The notes: generated by a model from the letters alone, not told the origin. Shown: positions 1 through 9,456, counted from the first letter of the stretch. The stretch is DNA of 64,000 nucleotides from an uncultured Clostridia bacterium (GCA_947168885.1 CAMVNQ010000012.1:38447-102446); one strand, 5' to 3'. A program made the numbers and translations.

Positions 1-2
1 AA

Positions 3-1862
3 TATTTCTATGGTGTGTGGGAGTGTGAAGGGTATCAAGACCCGATCGTATTCACCTACAACGGCAAATATACCGTCTCGGGTAACAGCTCCGAGCAATA
101 CACATACTATACCGATGGCGGCAAGTTTGCCGAGCTTGACGACAGGTATATATGCCCGCGGATAAACGGCGGAGCGGGGGAATGCTATGTGATATACAAG
201 GACGCGCCAGACATACTGTATCATACTGCTGCGATGTGGGTGAACGATGATGAGAATGGAAAGGTGATCGGCATTCATAGCGATGACCGGACCGACGGGT
301 ACAGGCGTATCCAAACACCGAAGCCGACACTTGAGGAAGGCGAGATAGGCTTTCTCGGAATGATGAAACTTGAGGCGATATACGGCGAGGAACTCACAGA
401 AACTCTTGAAAGATACCTGAACGAAGCACATACCGACGAATACGGTATGGACTGGGAATATGACTGGGGTTTCGGATTGCCCGTTGAAAAACGTTATCTT
501 ATAAGCCGCGATGAGAAAAGTGTGCAGCTCGGGATACGCTTCTTTGACCTCAAGGCATACGGCGATTTTTTAAATTCGTCCTCAGCAGGAGTACCTGACG
601 AGGCTTACTTCATTGTTGATATGACATTTGACGGAAATTACTGGCGTATAAACGATCTTTATCGGCCGCTCAAACCTTATATCCCGCCCGACAATGTCGG
701 GATCAAAGTAAAAGCTCCCGAAAAGACGATAACGCTTACCATAGAACCGATGTTTGATATTGACATTGAAACGGTAGCTTCGGATTACAGCTTCGATATG
801 ATACCGGACTATAAGAACGACGAAACTTGGAAAATGCAGAAGAAGTATATCGAAGAGAAATACAGGGAGCCGGAAGAAGCGGAGAAACACTTCGGAGAAA
901 CGCTCGAAGACTGGAAAAAGCGGGACTATTTCAGCAAGCCGAACTATCAAATTAAATATGTCGGCTTGGATAATTGTGATTTCGTGATCTGCAAGCTCAT
1001 AGGTTTTATGGAAGTTGTACAGCTTGAAGAATACGAGATATTACTGTTCGTAAAAGACGGAAAGGTGGTTCGTGCGACCCCGATGATGCAGCGTTCGGGA
1101 CTTAATATGTACATCGACGGAAATGACCTTTATGAAACAGCGGGTGGCGGTGATATACTGCATATAGATATTCGCACCGGGAAATATGATTACATAAAAG
1201 CGCCGGGCTGGTGTTCTATACCGGGGATAAATGATGACTGGATAATTTTCGGAAATGGCACTGTTCAGGCGTACAACCGACATACCGGCGAAATCGTTAC
1301 TCCCGAGCCGGAAATAAGCTGGTGTGCGCTTGACACGTTTTACATCAGGCTGAACGGAAGCAGGATAGAATATACCGCGCACGGTCACCCGAACGGCGGC
1401 TGGTATTACGACCTTGAAACAGGAGAAAGCGGTGAGATGCCGGAAATATACTCAGGAATGGACAACGGCGTGTATGAAAGCAGTCTCTACACCGCAAAGT
1501 CATACTACAACCGGAAAAACGGAAAAAGCGGCGATTTCTCGAAGATCACTGTTACCCGCAAGTCCGACGGACTTGAAAAGGTGTTCGACTTTACCGGACT
1601 TATCGACCCCGATATGGAGGAGCACTGGGATACTGAACCGTATAACTTGTGGTGGGGAGATTGGTTCATCACCTACATCAAGGGTATCGGACTCATAGCT
1701 GTGAACTTTGAAACGGAGGAGACCGCAAACGTCGTCATAGATGAAAGCGACATATATCACATTTCGCGGCAGCGCCAATACGGCGACAGGTATATGGTGT
1801 ATTATTGGCGCGAAGAAAACGGCTCGACCTTGTTCGGTGAAATAGGCTTTGATATAAAGTAA
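3..1862 (+). CDS. Uncharacterized protein, 5' end outside the window
   Basis: The frame is open to the left edge, so the true start lies upstream; the GTG at 15 has no ribosome site and is probably internal. About 620 residues are visible. The last 300 residues alternate short strands rich in Trp, Tyr and Asp-Gly turns (for example DGNDLYE, RTGKYDY, NRHTGEIV, YDLETGESG), which suggests a beta-propeller-like fold. No catalytic motif or known family is recognised. It is acidic and aromatic-rich like many exported proteins of this group, but the signal sequence, if any, is not in the window. Confidence 0.6.
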   Translation, partial: YFYGVWECEGYQDPIVFTYNGKYTVSGNSSEQYTYYTDGGKFAELDDRYICPRINGGAGECYVIYKDAPDILYHTAAMWVNDDENGKVIGIHSDDRTDGYRRIQTPKPTLEEGEIGFLGMMKLEAIYGEELTETLERYLNEAHTDEYGMDWEYDWGFGLPVEKRYLISRDEKSVQLGIRFFDLKAYGDFLNSSSAGVPDEAYFIVDMTFDGNYWRINDLYRPLKPYIPPDNVGIKVKAPEKTITLTIEPMFDIDIETVASDYSFDMIPDYKNDETWKMQKKYIEEKYREPEEAEKHFGETLEDWKKRDYFSKPNYQIKYVGLDNCDFVICKLIGFMEVVQLEEYEILLFVKDGKVVRATPMMQRSGLNMYIDGNDLYETAGGGDILHIDIRTGKYDYIKAPGWCSIPGINDDWIIFGNGTVQAYNRHTGEIVTPEPEISWCALDTFYIRLNGSRIEYTAHGHPNGGWYYDLETGESGEMPEIYSGMDNGVYESSLYTAKSYYNRKNGKSGDFSKITVTRKSDGLEKVFDFTGLIDPDMEEHWDTEPYNLWWGDWFITYIKGIGLIAVNFETEETANVVIDESDIYHISRQRQYGDRYMVYYWREENGSTLFGEIGFDIK

Positions 1863-1863
1863 T

Positions 1864-1974
1864 GAGGAAAAGCATCTTGAACCATTTTCCAATCCCGATT
1901 TTTATATTCATTCTGAACCCGGTTTTATGATCGTAGGTACAACTCCGAAAGTATTAGAGATCATCGGAGCATAA
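1864..1974 (+). pseudogene. Tail of an unidentified gene
   Basis: A 36-codon open stretch begins directly behind the preceding stop codon, has no start, and ends with a protein-like C-terminus (FMIVGTTPKVLEIIGA). It looks like the last exon-sized piece of a gene whose body was lost. Family unknown. Confidence 0.3.
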
Positions 1975-1996
1975 ATGTTGGAATCTGGAATCAAGA

Positions 1997-3103
1997 TCAA
2001 AGCTTCGGTTTCTTTTTGTTTATCCCTATATTTGTTGCGTTGTGCTTATTAGAATCCAATTCTTGTGAGATGCTTTCTTTTTTTGCACGGTCTCTCTCAA
2101 TGAGATCATTGACATAGTTGCCTTTAGAAATGCCGTTATACGTATCCTTGATTTCCTGATATGCGATTTTCAGATTGTTGCAGTTCTCAAGCTCTGCCTT
2201 GAGGGCTGCAATTTTTTCGTCAAGATCACGATACTCAGATTTAAGTCGATCAATGCCGGGCTGGTCGGTTGCACTATGACGAGAAAGCGTCTGCTTTACG
2301 ACCTGTAAACGCATTTTGTCAGACAGTGAGAGTCTATCTCTGTTAGACAGCTCCTTGTATATTTCCATTTGTTGTAATAACTTCTCTGTTTCGGCGTGAC
2401 GAACGGTAATAGCATTAAACTCGTCGGTCAACTTTTTTGTCTTTTCTTCCAGTTCATCTGCTTTTGCATCGAGATCACTGATGGAATGAATGCCTAAACG
2501 ATTAATAAGTGCAAGCTGTGCAGTCAATTGGAATACATCACGGTCGTTGTGCGGCAGATAAGGCAGGCTATCATCACGCTTGTTTTTTTTCTTTTTCCCT
2601 TCAGCTATACGTTTAGCGAGCTGAGTTATAATATCTGCATAACAGATAGTCAATACTTGTCCCTTGTTATATGCATCCTCACGGGAAGCGTTGCCCAGAT
2701 CGTCTTTCCAAAGAATACGGGAATTGATGCTGTCAATGGTGTAATCGTTGCCTATTGTTTTCAGTCGTGTAAAACGCTGCTGCCCTGGAGCGCGTATCGC
2801 CGTATGCGCTCCGTACTTAATTTCGTATCCCTTTTCTTCAAGGGAGGCAGCAAGTTCATCATAGTTTTTTGAGCATAGCACAAGTGTATCTATCTCGCGG
2901 CGTATCTGTTCTTTCCAAGATGCACCCTTGCGGCGAGAGTCCCATTCTTTGTAGGACATACCGAGGTGTTTGTTATTCATAATCGGCTGAATGCCAAAAG
3001 CTAAGCATACCCTGTCAGAGTGTTCACGTATTTCCGATAGGGTCTTTTTGTTGCTGTTATACTTATGCCCGTCAAGTCCAAAGACGTTTAAGCATAAAAT
3101 GTT
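1997..3103 (-). pseudogene. MobA/MobL-type relaxase, N-terminus lost
   Basis: This frame matches the complete relaxase at 29815-31407 over most of its length, with shared blocks such as SWKEKIRREIDTLV, DDLGNASREDAYNKGQ and LPYLPHNDRDVFQL, followed by a coiled-coil tail. Similarity runs upstream of the Met at 2980 (GLDGHKYN, REHSDRVCLAFG) to about 3100 and then stops. The nuclease motif (HxDxxxxHNH) is missing, so it cannot nick DNA. It marks the remains of a mobilizable element that once lay here; the break sits at the start of the next gene on the other strand. Confidence 0.85.
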
Positions 3104-3548
3104 GTATATAGTTTTCGGTGATAACGTTAATGCGATATATCACCCACCGACGTATTTTGACACCACATACCGTGATGAATGGATAACTGATCTAAAAACC
3201 ATTGAAATGATAAAAGATATCGATAAATCTGACGTGCTGAGTACACAAGTCATCATCAGTCCGTTTCTTGGCTCTATTTTACCTCAAGAGCTGTCGGGCA
3301 GTGTAAAAACACTTATTCTGATGCGATTCGACGATTCCGGAAAGGTGTTTAACGCTTCTGTTTGTGGCGATGATTGTGCCAAATGGATATATGAGATCAG
3401 TAAGGAAAAAGACCTCACAATAAATCTTCATCATACGATGGTGTTCAGCAGCTGTAAAGAATTTAATGCATTTATCGTTAATACACATAGGATTGTCAAA
3501 AGCTATGATGAATATCTTGATGAAGCAATGAGAATAGAGGAACGATAA
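3099..3548 (+). CDS. DUF4869 family protein
   Basis: 149 residues, ATG at 3099. The body (DEWITDLKTIEMIKDIDKSDV, LSGSVKTLILM, GKVFNASVCGDDCAKWI, LTINLHH) is characteristic of DUF4869, a small cytoplasmic family without known activity that is often next to an XRE regulator. Here an XRE gene starts 23 bases later, so a two-gene module, possibly toxin-antitoxin-like, is plausible but unproven. The relaxase fragment ends at this gene's first codons, so the native promoter is probably lost. A second, partial copy lies at 8797-9205. Confidence 0.7.
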   Translation: MLYIVFGDNVNAIYHPPTYFDTTYRDEWITDLKTIEMIKDIDKSDVLSTQVIISPFLGSILPQELSGSVKTLILMRFDDSGKVFNASVCGDDCAKWIYEISKEKDLTINLHHTMVFSSCKEFNAFIVNTHRIVKSYDEYLDEAMRIEER

Positions 3549-3571
3549 CAACGATACATCGTAAGACAATT

Positions 3572-3835
3572 ATGATAAAAATGATAAATCCTACCGGACA
3601 TCTGCTCAAAGAGAGAAGAAAAGAACTGGGGTTGACTCAAAAACAGATCTCGGCGATGGCATCCATTTCCGAGGCACAATATCAAAAATTTGAGGCTGAC
3701 ACCCGCAACTTGATGACTGCGTCATTCTATATTGCTTGTAGCGTGTTACGAGCGTTATCGATAGACTTTTGTGATTTTTATGACCAATATGGCGGTGCAA
3801 ACATTATTTCCATTGACTTTGATATTGATAGATAA
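3572..3835 (+). CDS. XRE-family helix-turn-helix regulator
   Basis: 87 residues. The HTH lies at about residues 10-40 (LLKERRKELGLTQKQISAMASISEAQY). It follows the DUF4869 gene by 23 bases on the same strand, the order typical of a self-regulated pair. No strong ribosome site is seen, which fits translational coupling. ATG at 3572 or 3581 are both possible starts. Confidence 0.75.
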   Translation: MIKMINPTGHLLKERRKELGLTQKQISAMASISEAQYQKFEADTRNLMTASFYIACSVLRALSIDFCDFYDQYGGANIISIDFDIDR

Positions 3836-3957
3836 CAAATAATATTGCTTTCTGAACCACCCTCAGTACTTATGTAACAAAATATGTAAACAATACGAAA
3901 TAATAAAGAAAGGCTCAAATTATGCCTTTCTTTGTTGTTATATAGGGTCAAAAATGA

Positions 3958-4221
3958 TTATGATTTATTAACCTTATCGTCAGCTTCTTTGATATTCCTT
4001 TGAATTATATCCATTATCTGCTCAAGCCGCTTTTCTCCGATACCGCTGACCGAGCTTAGATCCTGACGGAGCTTGTCCATATCCATATCAATGACAGCAT
4101 TGGCAAGAGCGTCCCTAGCGCCCATATCATAGATATTGTTGATTGTTTTCTCCATTGCTTCCCGATTCATGGCCTTTATACTGCGGTAAAGGTCGCGAGT
4201 AAGTAGATTAGCTTTCGGCAT
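3958..4221 (-). CDS. Small HhH-motif protein, short paralog
   Basis: 87 residues. It is closely similar to the C-terminal two thirds of the 129-residue protein at 58970-59359 (LLTRDLYR.IK, NREAMEKTINNIYDMGA.DAL, SGIGEKR). The SGIGEKR turn followed by a helix resembles a helix-hairpin-helix DNA-contact motif. It lacks the N-terminal domain of the paralog. GGAG lies 9 bases before the ATG at 4221, so it may be expressed. Function unknown. Confidence 0.55.
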   Translation of the reverse strand: MPKANLLTRDLYRSIKAMNREAMEKTINNIYDMGARDALANAVIDMDMDKLRQDLSSVSGIGEKRLEQIMDIIQRNIKEADDKVNKS

Positions 4222-4301
4222 ACCGTAAATCTCCATATATCATGTTTTGTTTAGTATTATAGCATAATACCGGAAATAAACCAAGTCGTTGCTTTCAGTG
4301 C

Positions 4302-4330
4302 TTTACAAATATGCTGATTTGTGGTATAAT
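4302..4330 (+). promoter_or_regulatory. Promoter of the EFR1-type gene
   Basis: TTTACA, 17 bases, TATAAT, about 60 bases before the start at 4391. Confidence 0.7.
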
Positions 4331-4390
4331 TAGACAATAAAAGCCGGCAGACCTGATAAGCATACACGAACAACTATCAAGGAGAAAGCA

Positions 4391-5149
4391 ATGACAGGAA
4401 TATACTTCAGCGGGACAGGCAATTCCCGCTATGCTTCGGAAACATTCTGCAAAGAGATCGGTGATATTCCCGTTTATTCCATAGAAAATCCGGATGTTAC
4501 AGATCGTATCCGTGAGCATGAGACCATTATATTTGCATATCCCGTGCAATTCAGCTCCGTGCCGAGATTTGTGCAGGATTTTGTGATCACGAATAAAGAA
4601 CTGTGGAAAAACAAAAAGGTCTTTGTGATCGCAACTATGGGCTTGTTCAGCGGTGACGGAGCCGGTTGTCTCGGTCGTCTGCTGCATAGATACGGCACAC
4701 AGATCATAGGCGGTCTTCATCTGAAAATGCCGGACAGTATCGGCGACGAAAAGGCTTTGAAACGTCCGCTTGAGAAAAACTGTGAGCTTGTAAAGAATGC
4801 CGTACTGAAGATAAAGGACTCTGCCGGACGGTTCAAAGCGGGAAACCCGACAAAAGAAGGACTTGGGATATTCTATCATCTTGCCGGTCTGTTTGGGCAA
4901 AGGCTGTTTTTCGGGCATCATACAAAGCATTATTCGGACAAGCTAAAGATCGACGCGAATAAATGCGTAGGCTGTGGCAAATGTGCAAAGCAGTGCCCAC
5001 TGAACAATATACATATAGAAAACAATAAGGCTATATCCGGCAGCAAGTGTACCATGTGCTACCGGTGTGTCAATCATTGTCCGGAACAAGCGATCACCCT
5101 GCTCGGGAAACAGATAGTCGAGCAATGCAGTATCGAGAAATATATATAA
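4391..5149 (+). CDS. EFR1-family flavodoxin-ferrodoxin protein
   Basis: 252 residues, start after AAGGAGAAAGCA. The N-terminus (YFSGTGNSRYASE) is an FMN-binding flavodoxin loop; the C-terminal 65 residues carry two 4Fe-4S clusters (CVGCGKCAKQC and CTMCYRCVNHC). This is the EFR1 architecture common in anaerobic Firmicutes and thought to carry low-potential electrons in the cytoplasm; the partner is not evident here. It has its own promoter. Confidence 0.85.
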   Translation: MTGIYFSGTGNSRYASETFCKEIGDIPVYSIENPDVTDRIREHETIIFAYPVQFSSVPRFVQDFVITNKELWKNKKVFVIATMGLFSGDGAGCLGRLLHRYGTQIIGGLHLKMPDSIGDEKALKRPLEKNCELVKNAVLKIKDSAGRFKAGNPTKEGLGIFYHLAGLFGQRLFFGHHTKHYSDKLKIDANKCVGCGKCAKQCPLNNIHIENNKAISGSKCTMCYRCVNHCPEQAITLLGKQIVEQCSIEKYI

Positions 5150-5211
5150 TAAGAAAAAGAACTTTGAAAGAGCACTAACCGTGTTAGCTTCTAAAGGATT
5201 TACAGTGGTAT

Positions 5212-5253
5212 AAATTCAAGTTTGTCTGCCCGACAAATCGGTAGTTTGTCGAG
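5212..5253 (+). repeat. Intergenic motif copy 1
   Basis: AAATTCAAGTTTGTCTGCCC followed by a GACAAATCGG..TTTGTCGAG stretch. The same sequence recurs in front of the next genes (5773-5817, and shortened at 6346-6362). Confidence 0.6.
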
Positions 5254-5289
5254 ATGCTGCCAACTTGGGATTTTTGAGGATAAAGGAAC

Positions 5290-5775
5290 ATGGAACTGTG
5301 GGATGCTTATAACAGAGATTTCAAAAAGATTCAGGGGATAACGTTGATTCGAGGAGAGGCGATACCTGAGGGCTTTTTTCATCTTGTCTGTGACGTTATT
5401 GTAAGGCACTCAAATGGAAGCTATCTCATCATGCAGAGGGATAAACGAAAACACCTGGGCGGAATGTGGGAGGCAACTGCAGGTGGTTCTGCTTTACAAG
5501 GCGAGGACGCCCTAACTTGTGCCCGCAGAGAACTTCATGAAGAAACTGGAATTACTTCTGACAATCTGATAGAGATAGGACGGGTAATTCATTACGGGCA
5601 TCAATCGCTTTATGTTGATTATCTCTGTGTTACAGATATTGATGAGAACGATATTGTGCTGCAAGAAGGAGAAACAGCGGATTATAAATGGATTACGGCT
5701 GACGAATTGAGGAAAATGTCAAGAGATGAGTTAGCAACGCAGCGCATCCTTACTTTTATCGAAGAACTGAACTGA
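5290..5775 (+). CDS. Nudix hydrolase
   Basis: 161 residues. The Nudix box is clear: GG at about residues 70-71, then REL.EETGI at about 85-92, supplying the acidic metal ligands. The N-terminus (ELWDAYNRDF) resembles the isopentenyl-diphosphate-isomerase-like Nudix group, which cleaves nucleoside diphosphate-X substrates. Substrate cannot be inferred. The stop codon overlaps a copy of the intergenic motif, as does that of the next gene. Confidence 0.85.
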   Translation: MELWDAYNRDFKKIQGITLIRGEAIPEGFFHLVCDVIVRHSNGSYLIMQRDKRKHLGGMWEATAGGSALQGEDALTCARRELHEETGITSDNLIEIGRVIHYGHQSLYVDYLCVTDIDENDIVLQEGETADYKWITADELRKMSRDELATQRILTFIEELN

Positions 5776-5817
5776 CAAATTCAAGTTTGTCTGCCCAAGA
5801 AATCGGGATTTGGCGAG
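5773..5817 (+). repeat. Intergenic motif copy 2
   Basis: Starts at the TGA of the Nudix gene: TGACAAATTCAAGTTTG, then TCTGCCC, AAATCGG and GCGAG as in copy 1. Confidence 0.6.
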
Positions 5818-5823
5818 GCATAT

Positions 5824-6348
5824 ATGGAAAAAGCAACAAGAGAAAAACTAGCCAAGATTGCAAAGGATATGGCGCAGGTTCCGTTTCACGGAGATGTTGA
5901 TGGGATGGCTTCCAATCTTGCGTCGATTGTGCGACTGTTTCCGACATGGAATCTCAGGGAAGCCGACGGGTTATGGTGTGCGGCGTTTGTCTATTATTGC
6001 TGCACGACAGCGGGATTCGAAATCCCGTTCAGACCTGAGGAGTGTAAAACCTGTCATCTGGCTGGATGCCTTGGCTGGGAAGAGTTTGCTTTAGGCGATC
6101 GGCGGATCGAATACCATAAAGGGCAGGAAGGCTATGTTCCGGAAGCGGGAGACATCGTGCTCTATGACATGGTGTTCGAAAACAAAGAGCACGACCATAT
6201 GGGGATCGTCCTTGATAGACGGGAGGGTACGATCCTTGTTGCAGAAGGAAATGTGAACAATATATCCGGAATTATCGAGCGCCCTATCGATGAGCATATC
6301 CGTGCGTATATTCAAATTCCGGATGGGTATCGGTATAGAGAAGAGTGA
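5824..6348 (+). CDS. CHAP-domain amidase/peptidase-like protein
   Basis: 174 residues, no signal peptide. A Cys in WCAAFVYYCC (about residue 56), a His in HDHMGIVLD (about residue 119) and the following VAEGN fit the Cys-His pair of CHAP/NlpC-type papain-fold enzymes, which cut peptidoglycan amide bonds. Without an export signal it may act on intracellular substrates or leave by another route. It lies in the small cluster whose genes share an intergenic motif. Confidence 0.75.
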   Translation: MEKATREKLAKIAKDMAQVPFHGDVDGMASNLASIVRLFPTWNLREADGLWCAAFVYYCCTTAGFEIPFRPEECKTCHLAGCLGWEEFALGDRRIEYHKGQEGYVPEAGDIVLYDMVFENKEHDHMGIVLDRREGTILVAEGNVNNISGIIERPIDEHIRAYIQIPDGYRYREE

Positions 6349-6362
6349 CAAATTCAAGTTTG
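6346..6362 (+). repeat. Intergenic motif copy 3, shortened
   Basis: TGACAAATTCAAGTTTG starts at the TGA of the CHAP gene, the same register as copy 2; the downstream half has diverged. Confidence 0.5.
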
Positions 6363-6415
6363 CAGAGCTATTTCATTCAAGAAATAGGCCACCGCAAATA
6401 AAGGAGTTCACTGAA

Positions 6416-6652
6416 ATGTTTGAAAGCGAATTTGCAAAAACTGAATACATAGAAAAGGACGGTGCGGTTTTTCATGTCTGGAAAAAAGAAGCGCATTTTG
6501 ACGACTATCGTAAACCCGTAATTGCTTCACTTGAATTGTTACGTGATCATAAGGACAGTATATTCATACTTGAAACGCCAAGCGCTGTGAATTGCAGAAT
6601 CTTCGATAGTATGTTATACCTTAGCCGGAATAACATCATGAGTTTGAGGTAA
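6416..6652 (+). CDS. Small protein of unknown function
   Basis: 78 residues from ATG at 6416 with AAAGGAG 10 bases upstream. It starts FESEFAKTEYIEKDG and is rich in aromatic and charged residues. No family recognised; the abrupt end (NNIMSLR) may reflect loss of a C-terminal part. It sits 5 bases before the amylase gene and is probably co-transcribed. Confidence 0.5.
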   Translation: MFESEFAKTEYIEKDGAVFHVWKKEAHFDDYRKPVIASLELLRDHKDSIFILETPSAVNCRIFDSMLYLSRNNIMSLR

Positions 6653-6657
6653 AGATC

Positions 6658-8625
6658 ATGAAACACAGAAACCTAATTGCGGTACTGACCGCATTCATCG
6701 TGTGCATCAGCGGTTGTCAAAAAGAAGAAACGCCGACGATAACATCAGGCTCGGAAACCACAGCCAATCCGACGGAACCTGCTTCCGACGGAATTGCGGA
6801 GGGTGTCATACTTCACGCGTGGTGCTGGTCGTTCGACACCATACGCGAAAGCATGGCGGATATTGCCGCGGCGGGTTATACTGCGGTGCAGACATCCCCT
6901 GCCAACGAAGTCATAGTCGGCGGCAACGGCGGTATGCAGCTCATGGGCAAGGGCAAATGGTACTATCAGTATCAGCCCACAGACTGGACAGTAGGAAATT
7001 ATCAGCTCGGTACCGAGCAAGAATTCAAAGATATGTGCTCCGAAGCGGACAAATACGGGATAAAGGTGATAGTGGATGTCGTCCCGAACCACACTGCAGG
7101 GGATATTTCTGCGGTATCACAGTCGCTGATAGATGCCGCAGGCGGAATCGAAGGGCTGTATCACAAGAACTACTCAAAGAAGATCTCAAACTATTCGAGC
7201 AGGATCGAATGTACATCTTACTCGCTTTCGGGTCTTCCGGACGTTAATACAGAAAACAGCGGTTTTCAGGATTACTTCATCGCTTACCTCAACCGTCTTA
7301 TAGATGACGGAGCAGACGGATTCCGTTTCGACGCAGCAAAGCATATCGCGCTTCCGGACGATATCAGAACGGACGAGAATGTTCCCAACAATTTCTGGGA
7401 ACGTGTGACGAGCGAGACATCAAAGCCGGTATTCAGGTATGGTGAGGTGCTGCAAGGCGACAACGACCGCATAGAGCAGTATATCGATACGATAGGAAGG
7501 ACTACCGCGAGCGAATACGGAAAGCGTCTGCGCGGACTGACACAGGGAAGAATGCTCAACGCGGATATGCTCAGCGACTTTATGGTCGGCGGAAGCTCTG
7601 ATGTGGTGACATGGGTGGAATCTCACGACAACTACACCGACGGTTCGACGGTGAACTTTACGGATACGCAGATAGTGCTCTGCTGGGCGGTAATAGCCGG
7701 ACGCGGCGACGGGACCCCGCTGTTTTTTGACAGGCCCTACGGTGCCGTACCGCTTGACCGCTGGGGCAAGATGAACCGCATCGGTGCGGCGGGAAGTCCG
7801 CTTTATAAGTCAAAGGAAGTATCGGCAGTCAACAACTTCCGCAAAGCCATGACCGGAAAACCGACCGAAATGAAGAACAGCTCTGATAACGCTGTACTTA
7901 TGATAAGCAGAGGAAATTCCGGTGCCGTGCTCGTGCATTACAAACAGAATGACAACAATATCTCGGAGAAATGCAGTCTGCCGGACGGAGAATATACTGA
8001 CAGAAGCGGCACGAACGGAAAATTCAACGTGAAGGACGGAATACTGACGGGAACGCTTGCTCCCGACAGCATAGCGGTTCTTTATAATGAGGGATATGAA
8101 GAAAAGGCTCCGATGCCGGAGGTGTCGCTCAATACCGACACGTTCGTGATCGACGGAAGCTTGTCTGTTGTATTGCATGTTTCCGGCGCGCAGATCGGTG
8201 TATATGAGCTCGGCGGCAAGGAACAGAGTTTCACGGACGGCAGTCAGATCGACATACCCGCAGGAACGGAAACTCTGAAACTCTCAGCAACATCCGCCAA
8301 CGGAGAGCGTACTGTGATGACTTACTATTTCGCCGATAAACAGACTGTTCCGGCAGGAGCTTCGATAACCTTCACAAAGCCCGAAAGCTGGGAAGACACG
8401 ATATATGTCTATATCTACAACGAGACTGTGTCGCCCGTAAAAAAGAACGCTGTATGGCCGGGCGAGGAAATGACTCGCGATCCCGACGGAACATACAGCT
8501 ATACGCTTGCTGAGGAATGGGACAGCGCTCTCGTGATATTCAACGACGGTGCCAACCAGTACCCCGCCGCTATGGAGCCCGGAGTTGAGCTCTCAGAGGG
8601 TATGTCGTATTCCGTCCCGGGTTGA
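6658..8625 (+). CDS. Lipoprotein GH13 alpha-amylase with starch-binding tail
   Basis: 655 residues. The lipobox (ISGC, Cys at about 20) and a Thr/Ser-rich linker anchor it outside the membrane. GH13 catalytic residues are present: nucleophile Asp in DGFRFDAAKH (about 225), acid Glu in RYGEVLQ (about 262), and Asp in SHDNY (about 324); VVPNH is the first conserved block. The C-terminal 85 residues (KPESWEDTIYVYIYNE, AVWPGEEM, IFNDG) resemble a CBM26-type starch-binding module. It would release maltooligosaccharides from starch at the cell surface. Confidence 0.9.
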   Translation: MKHRNLIAVLTAFIVCISGCQKEETPTITSGSETTANPTEPASDGIAEGVILHAWCWSFDTIRESMADIAAAGYTAVQTSPANEVIVGGNGGMQLMGKGKWYYQYQPTDWTVGNYQLGTEQEFKDMCSEADKYGIKVIVDVVPNHTAGDISAVSQSLIDAAGGIEGLYHKNYSKKISNYSSRIECTSYSLSGLPDVNTENSGFQDYFIAYLNRLIDDGADGFRFDAAKHIALPDDIRTDENVPNNFWERVTSETSKPVFRYGEVLQGDNDRIEQYIDTIGRTTASEYGKRLRGLTQGRMLNADMLSDFMVGGSSDVVTWVESHDNYTDGSTVNFTDTQIVLCWAVIAGRGDGTPLFFDRPYGAVPLDRWGKMNRIGAAGSPLYKSKEVSAVNNFRKAMTGKPTEMKNSSDNAVLMISRGNSGAVLVHYKQNDNNISEKCSLPDGEYTDRSGTNGKFNVKDGILTGTLAPDSIAVLYNEGYEEKAPMPEVSLNTDTFVIDGSLSVVLHVSGAQIGVYELGGKEQSFTDGSQIDIPAGTETLKLSATSANGERTVMTYYFADKQTVPAGASITFTKPESWEDTIYVYIYNETVSPVKKNAVWPGEEMTRDPDGTYSYTLAEEWDSALVIFNDGANQYPAAMEPGVELSEGMSYSVPG

Positions 8626-8773
8626 TACAAATAACCGCATTTGCCGCGCCGGTTTGCGCAATCACTTGCGCAAGTGAAGACCGACAACGGCGCAATTGCC
8701 GTTCCGCAAAAGGACATAAGCGGTCTGAATGACCGATTTCATATAATTCAATTACAGAGTGAGGTGAAAATCA

Positions 8774-8800
8774 TGAACAATCAGCAGGTACAGTATGGAT
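8774..8800 (+). pseudogene. First codons of a lost gene
   Basis: GAGGTG then ATG opens a frame of nine codons (MNNQQVQYG) that stops exactly where the DUF4869 repeat begins. It is the start of an unrelated gene fused to the repeat. Confidence 0.35.
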
Positions 8801-9205
8801 AATTGATTTAAAACCATTGAAATGATAAAAAATATCGATAAATCTGACGTGCTGAGTACACAAGTCATCATCAGTCCTTTTCTTGGCTCTATTTCACCCC
8901 AGGAGCTGTCGGGCAGTGTAAAGACACTTATTCTGATGCGATTCGACGATTCCGGAAAGGTGTTTAATGCTTCTGTTTGTGGCGATGATTGTGCCAAATG
9001 GATATATGAGATCAGTAAGGAAAAAGACCTCACAATAAATCTTCATCATACGATGGTGTTCAGCAGCTGTAAAGAATTTAATGCATTTATCGTTAATACA
9101 CATAGGATTGTCAAAAGCTATGATGAATATCTTGATGAAGCAATGAGAATAGAGAAACAAACAGCATTTTCTGATCTTGAAAAAATATACCTGCGGTTTA
9201 CTTGA
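8797..9205 (+). pseudogene. DUF4869 gene, second copy without its N-terminus
   Basis: 8797-9154 is about 97% identical to 3181-3539 and keeps the frame, but the first 27 residues are absent and one A is missing near the junction. Its C-terminus (KQTAFSDLEKIYLRFT) differs from that of copy 1, so one of the two tails is secondary. An internal ATG at 8822 could give a 127-residue product; no ribosome site precedes it. Confidence 0.7.
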
Positions 9206-9230
9206 TTTCCGGAAGGAATTGTGATATAAT
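9202..9230 (+). promoter_or_regulatory. Promoter for the 34-residue gene
   Basis: TTGATT, 17 bases, TATAAT. It overlaps the last codons of the DUF4869 copy. Confidence 0.7.
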
Positions 9231-9301
9231 ACAGATAAAGACAGAACAGAAACGGTCGCATGACGACCACTGCAAGAAATATATGAAAGGAGTTACCCGA
9301 A

Positions 9302-9406
9302 ATGAAACAGTTTACTATGGTTCATCTGTATAGCGAACATTACGAAAGTTTCTATCACGAGCGTGAAGAAGCTTATATTGTGTTGCGTACAGAACATAGT
9401 GGATAG
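9302..9406 (+). CDS. 34-residue small protein
   Basis: MKQFTMVHLYSEHYESFYHE and 14 further residues. GAAAGGAG stands 9 bases before the ATG, a full promoter lies upstream and a terminator downstream, so a short monocistronic message is likely. No family recognised; it could also be the truncated head of a larger gene. Confidence 0.5.
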   Translation: MKQFTMVHLYSEHYESFYHEREEAYIVLRTEHSG

Positions 9407-9456
9407 TCATTTCAGGAGCACTTTCTTTGTGTAGTGATCCATATAAAATGATATAA

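Noticed and set aside
5212..6362. Integron attC sites
   Set aside because: The motif is too short and lacks the R/L core pairs and GTT(A/G)G; no integron integrase is present. Kept only as a cassette-like motif.
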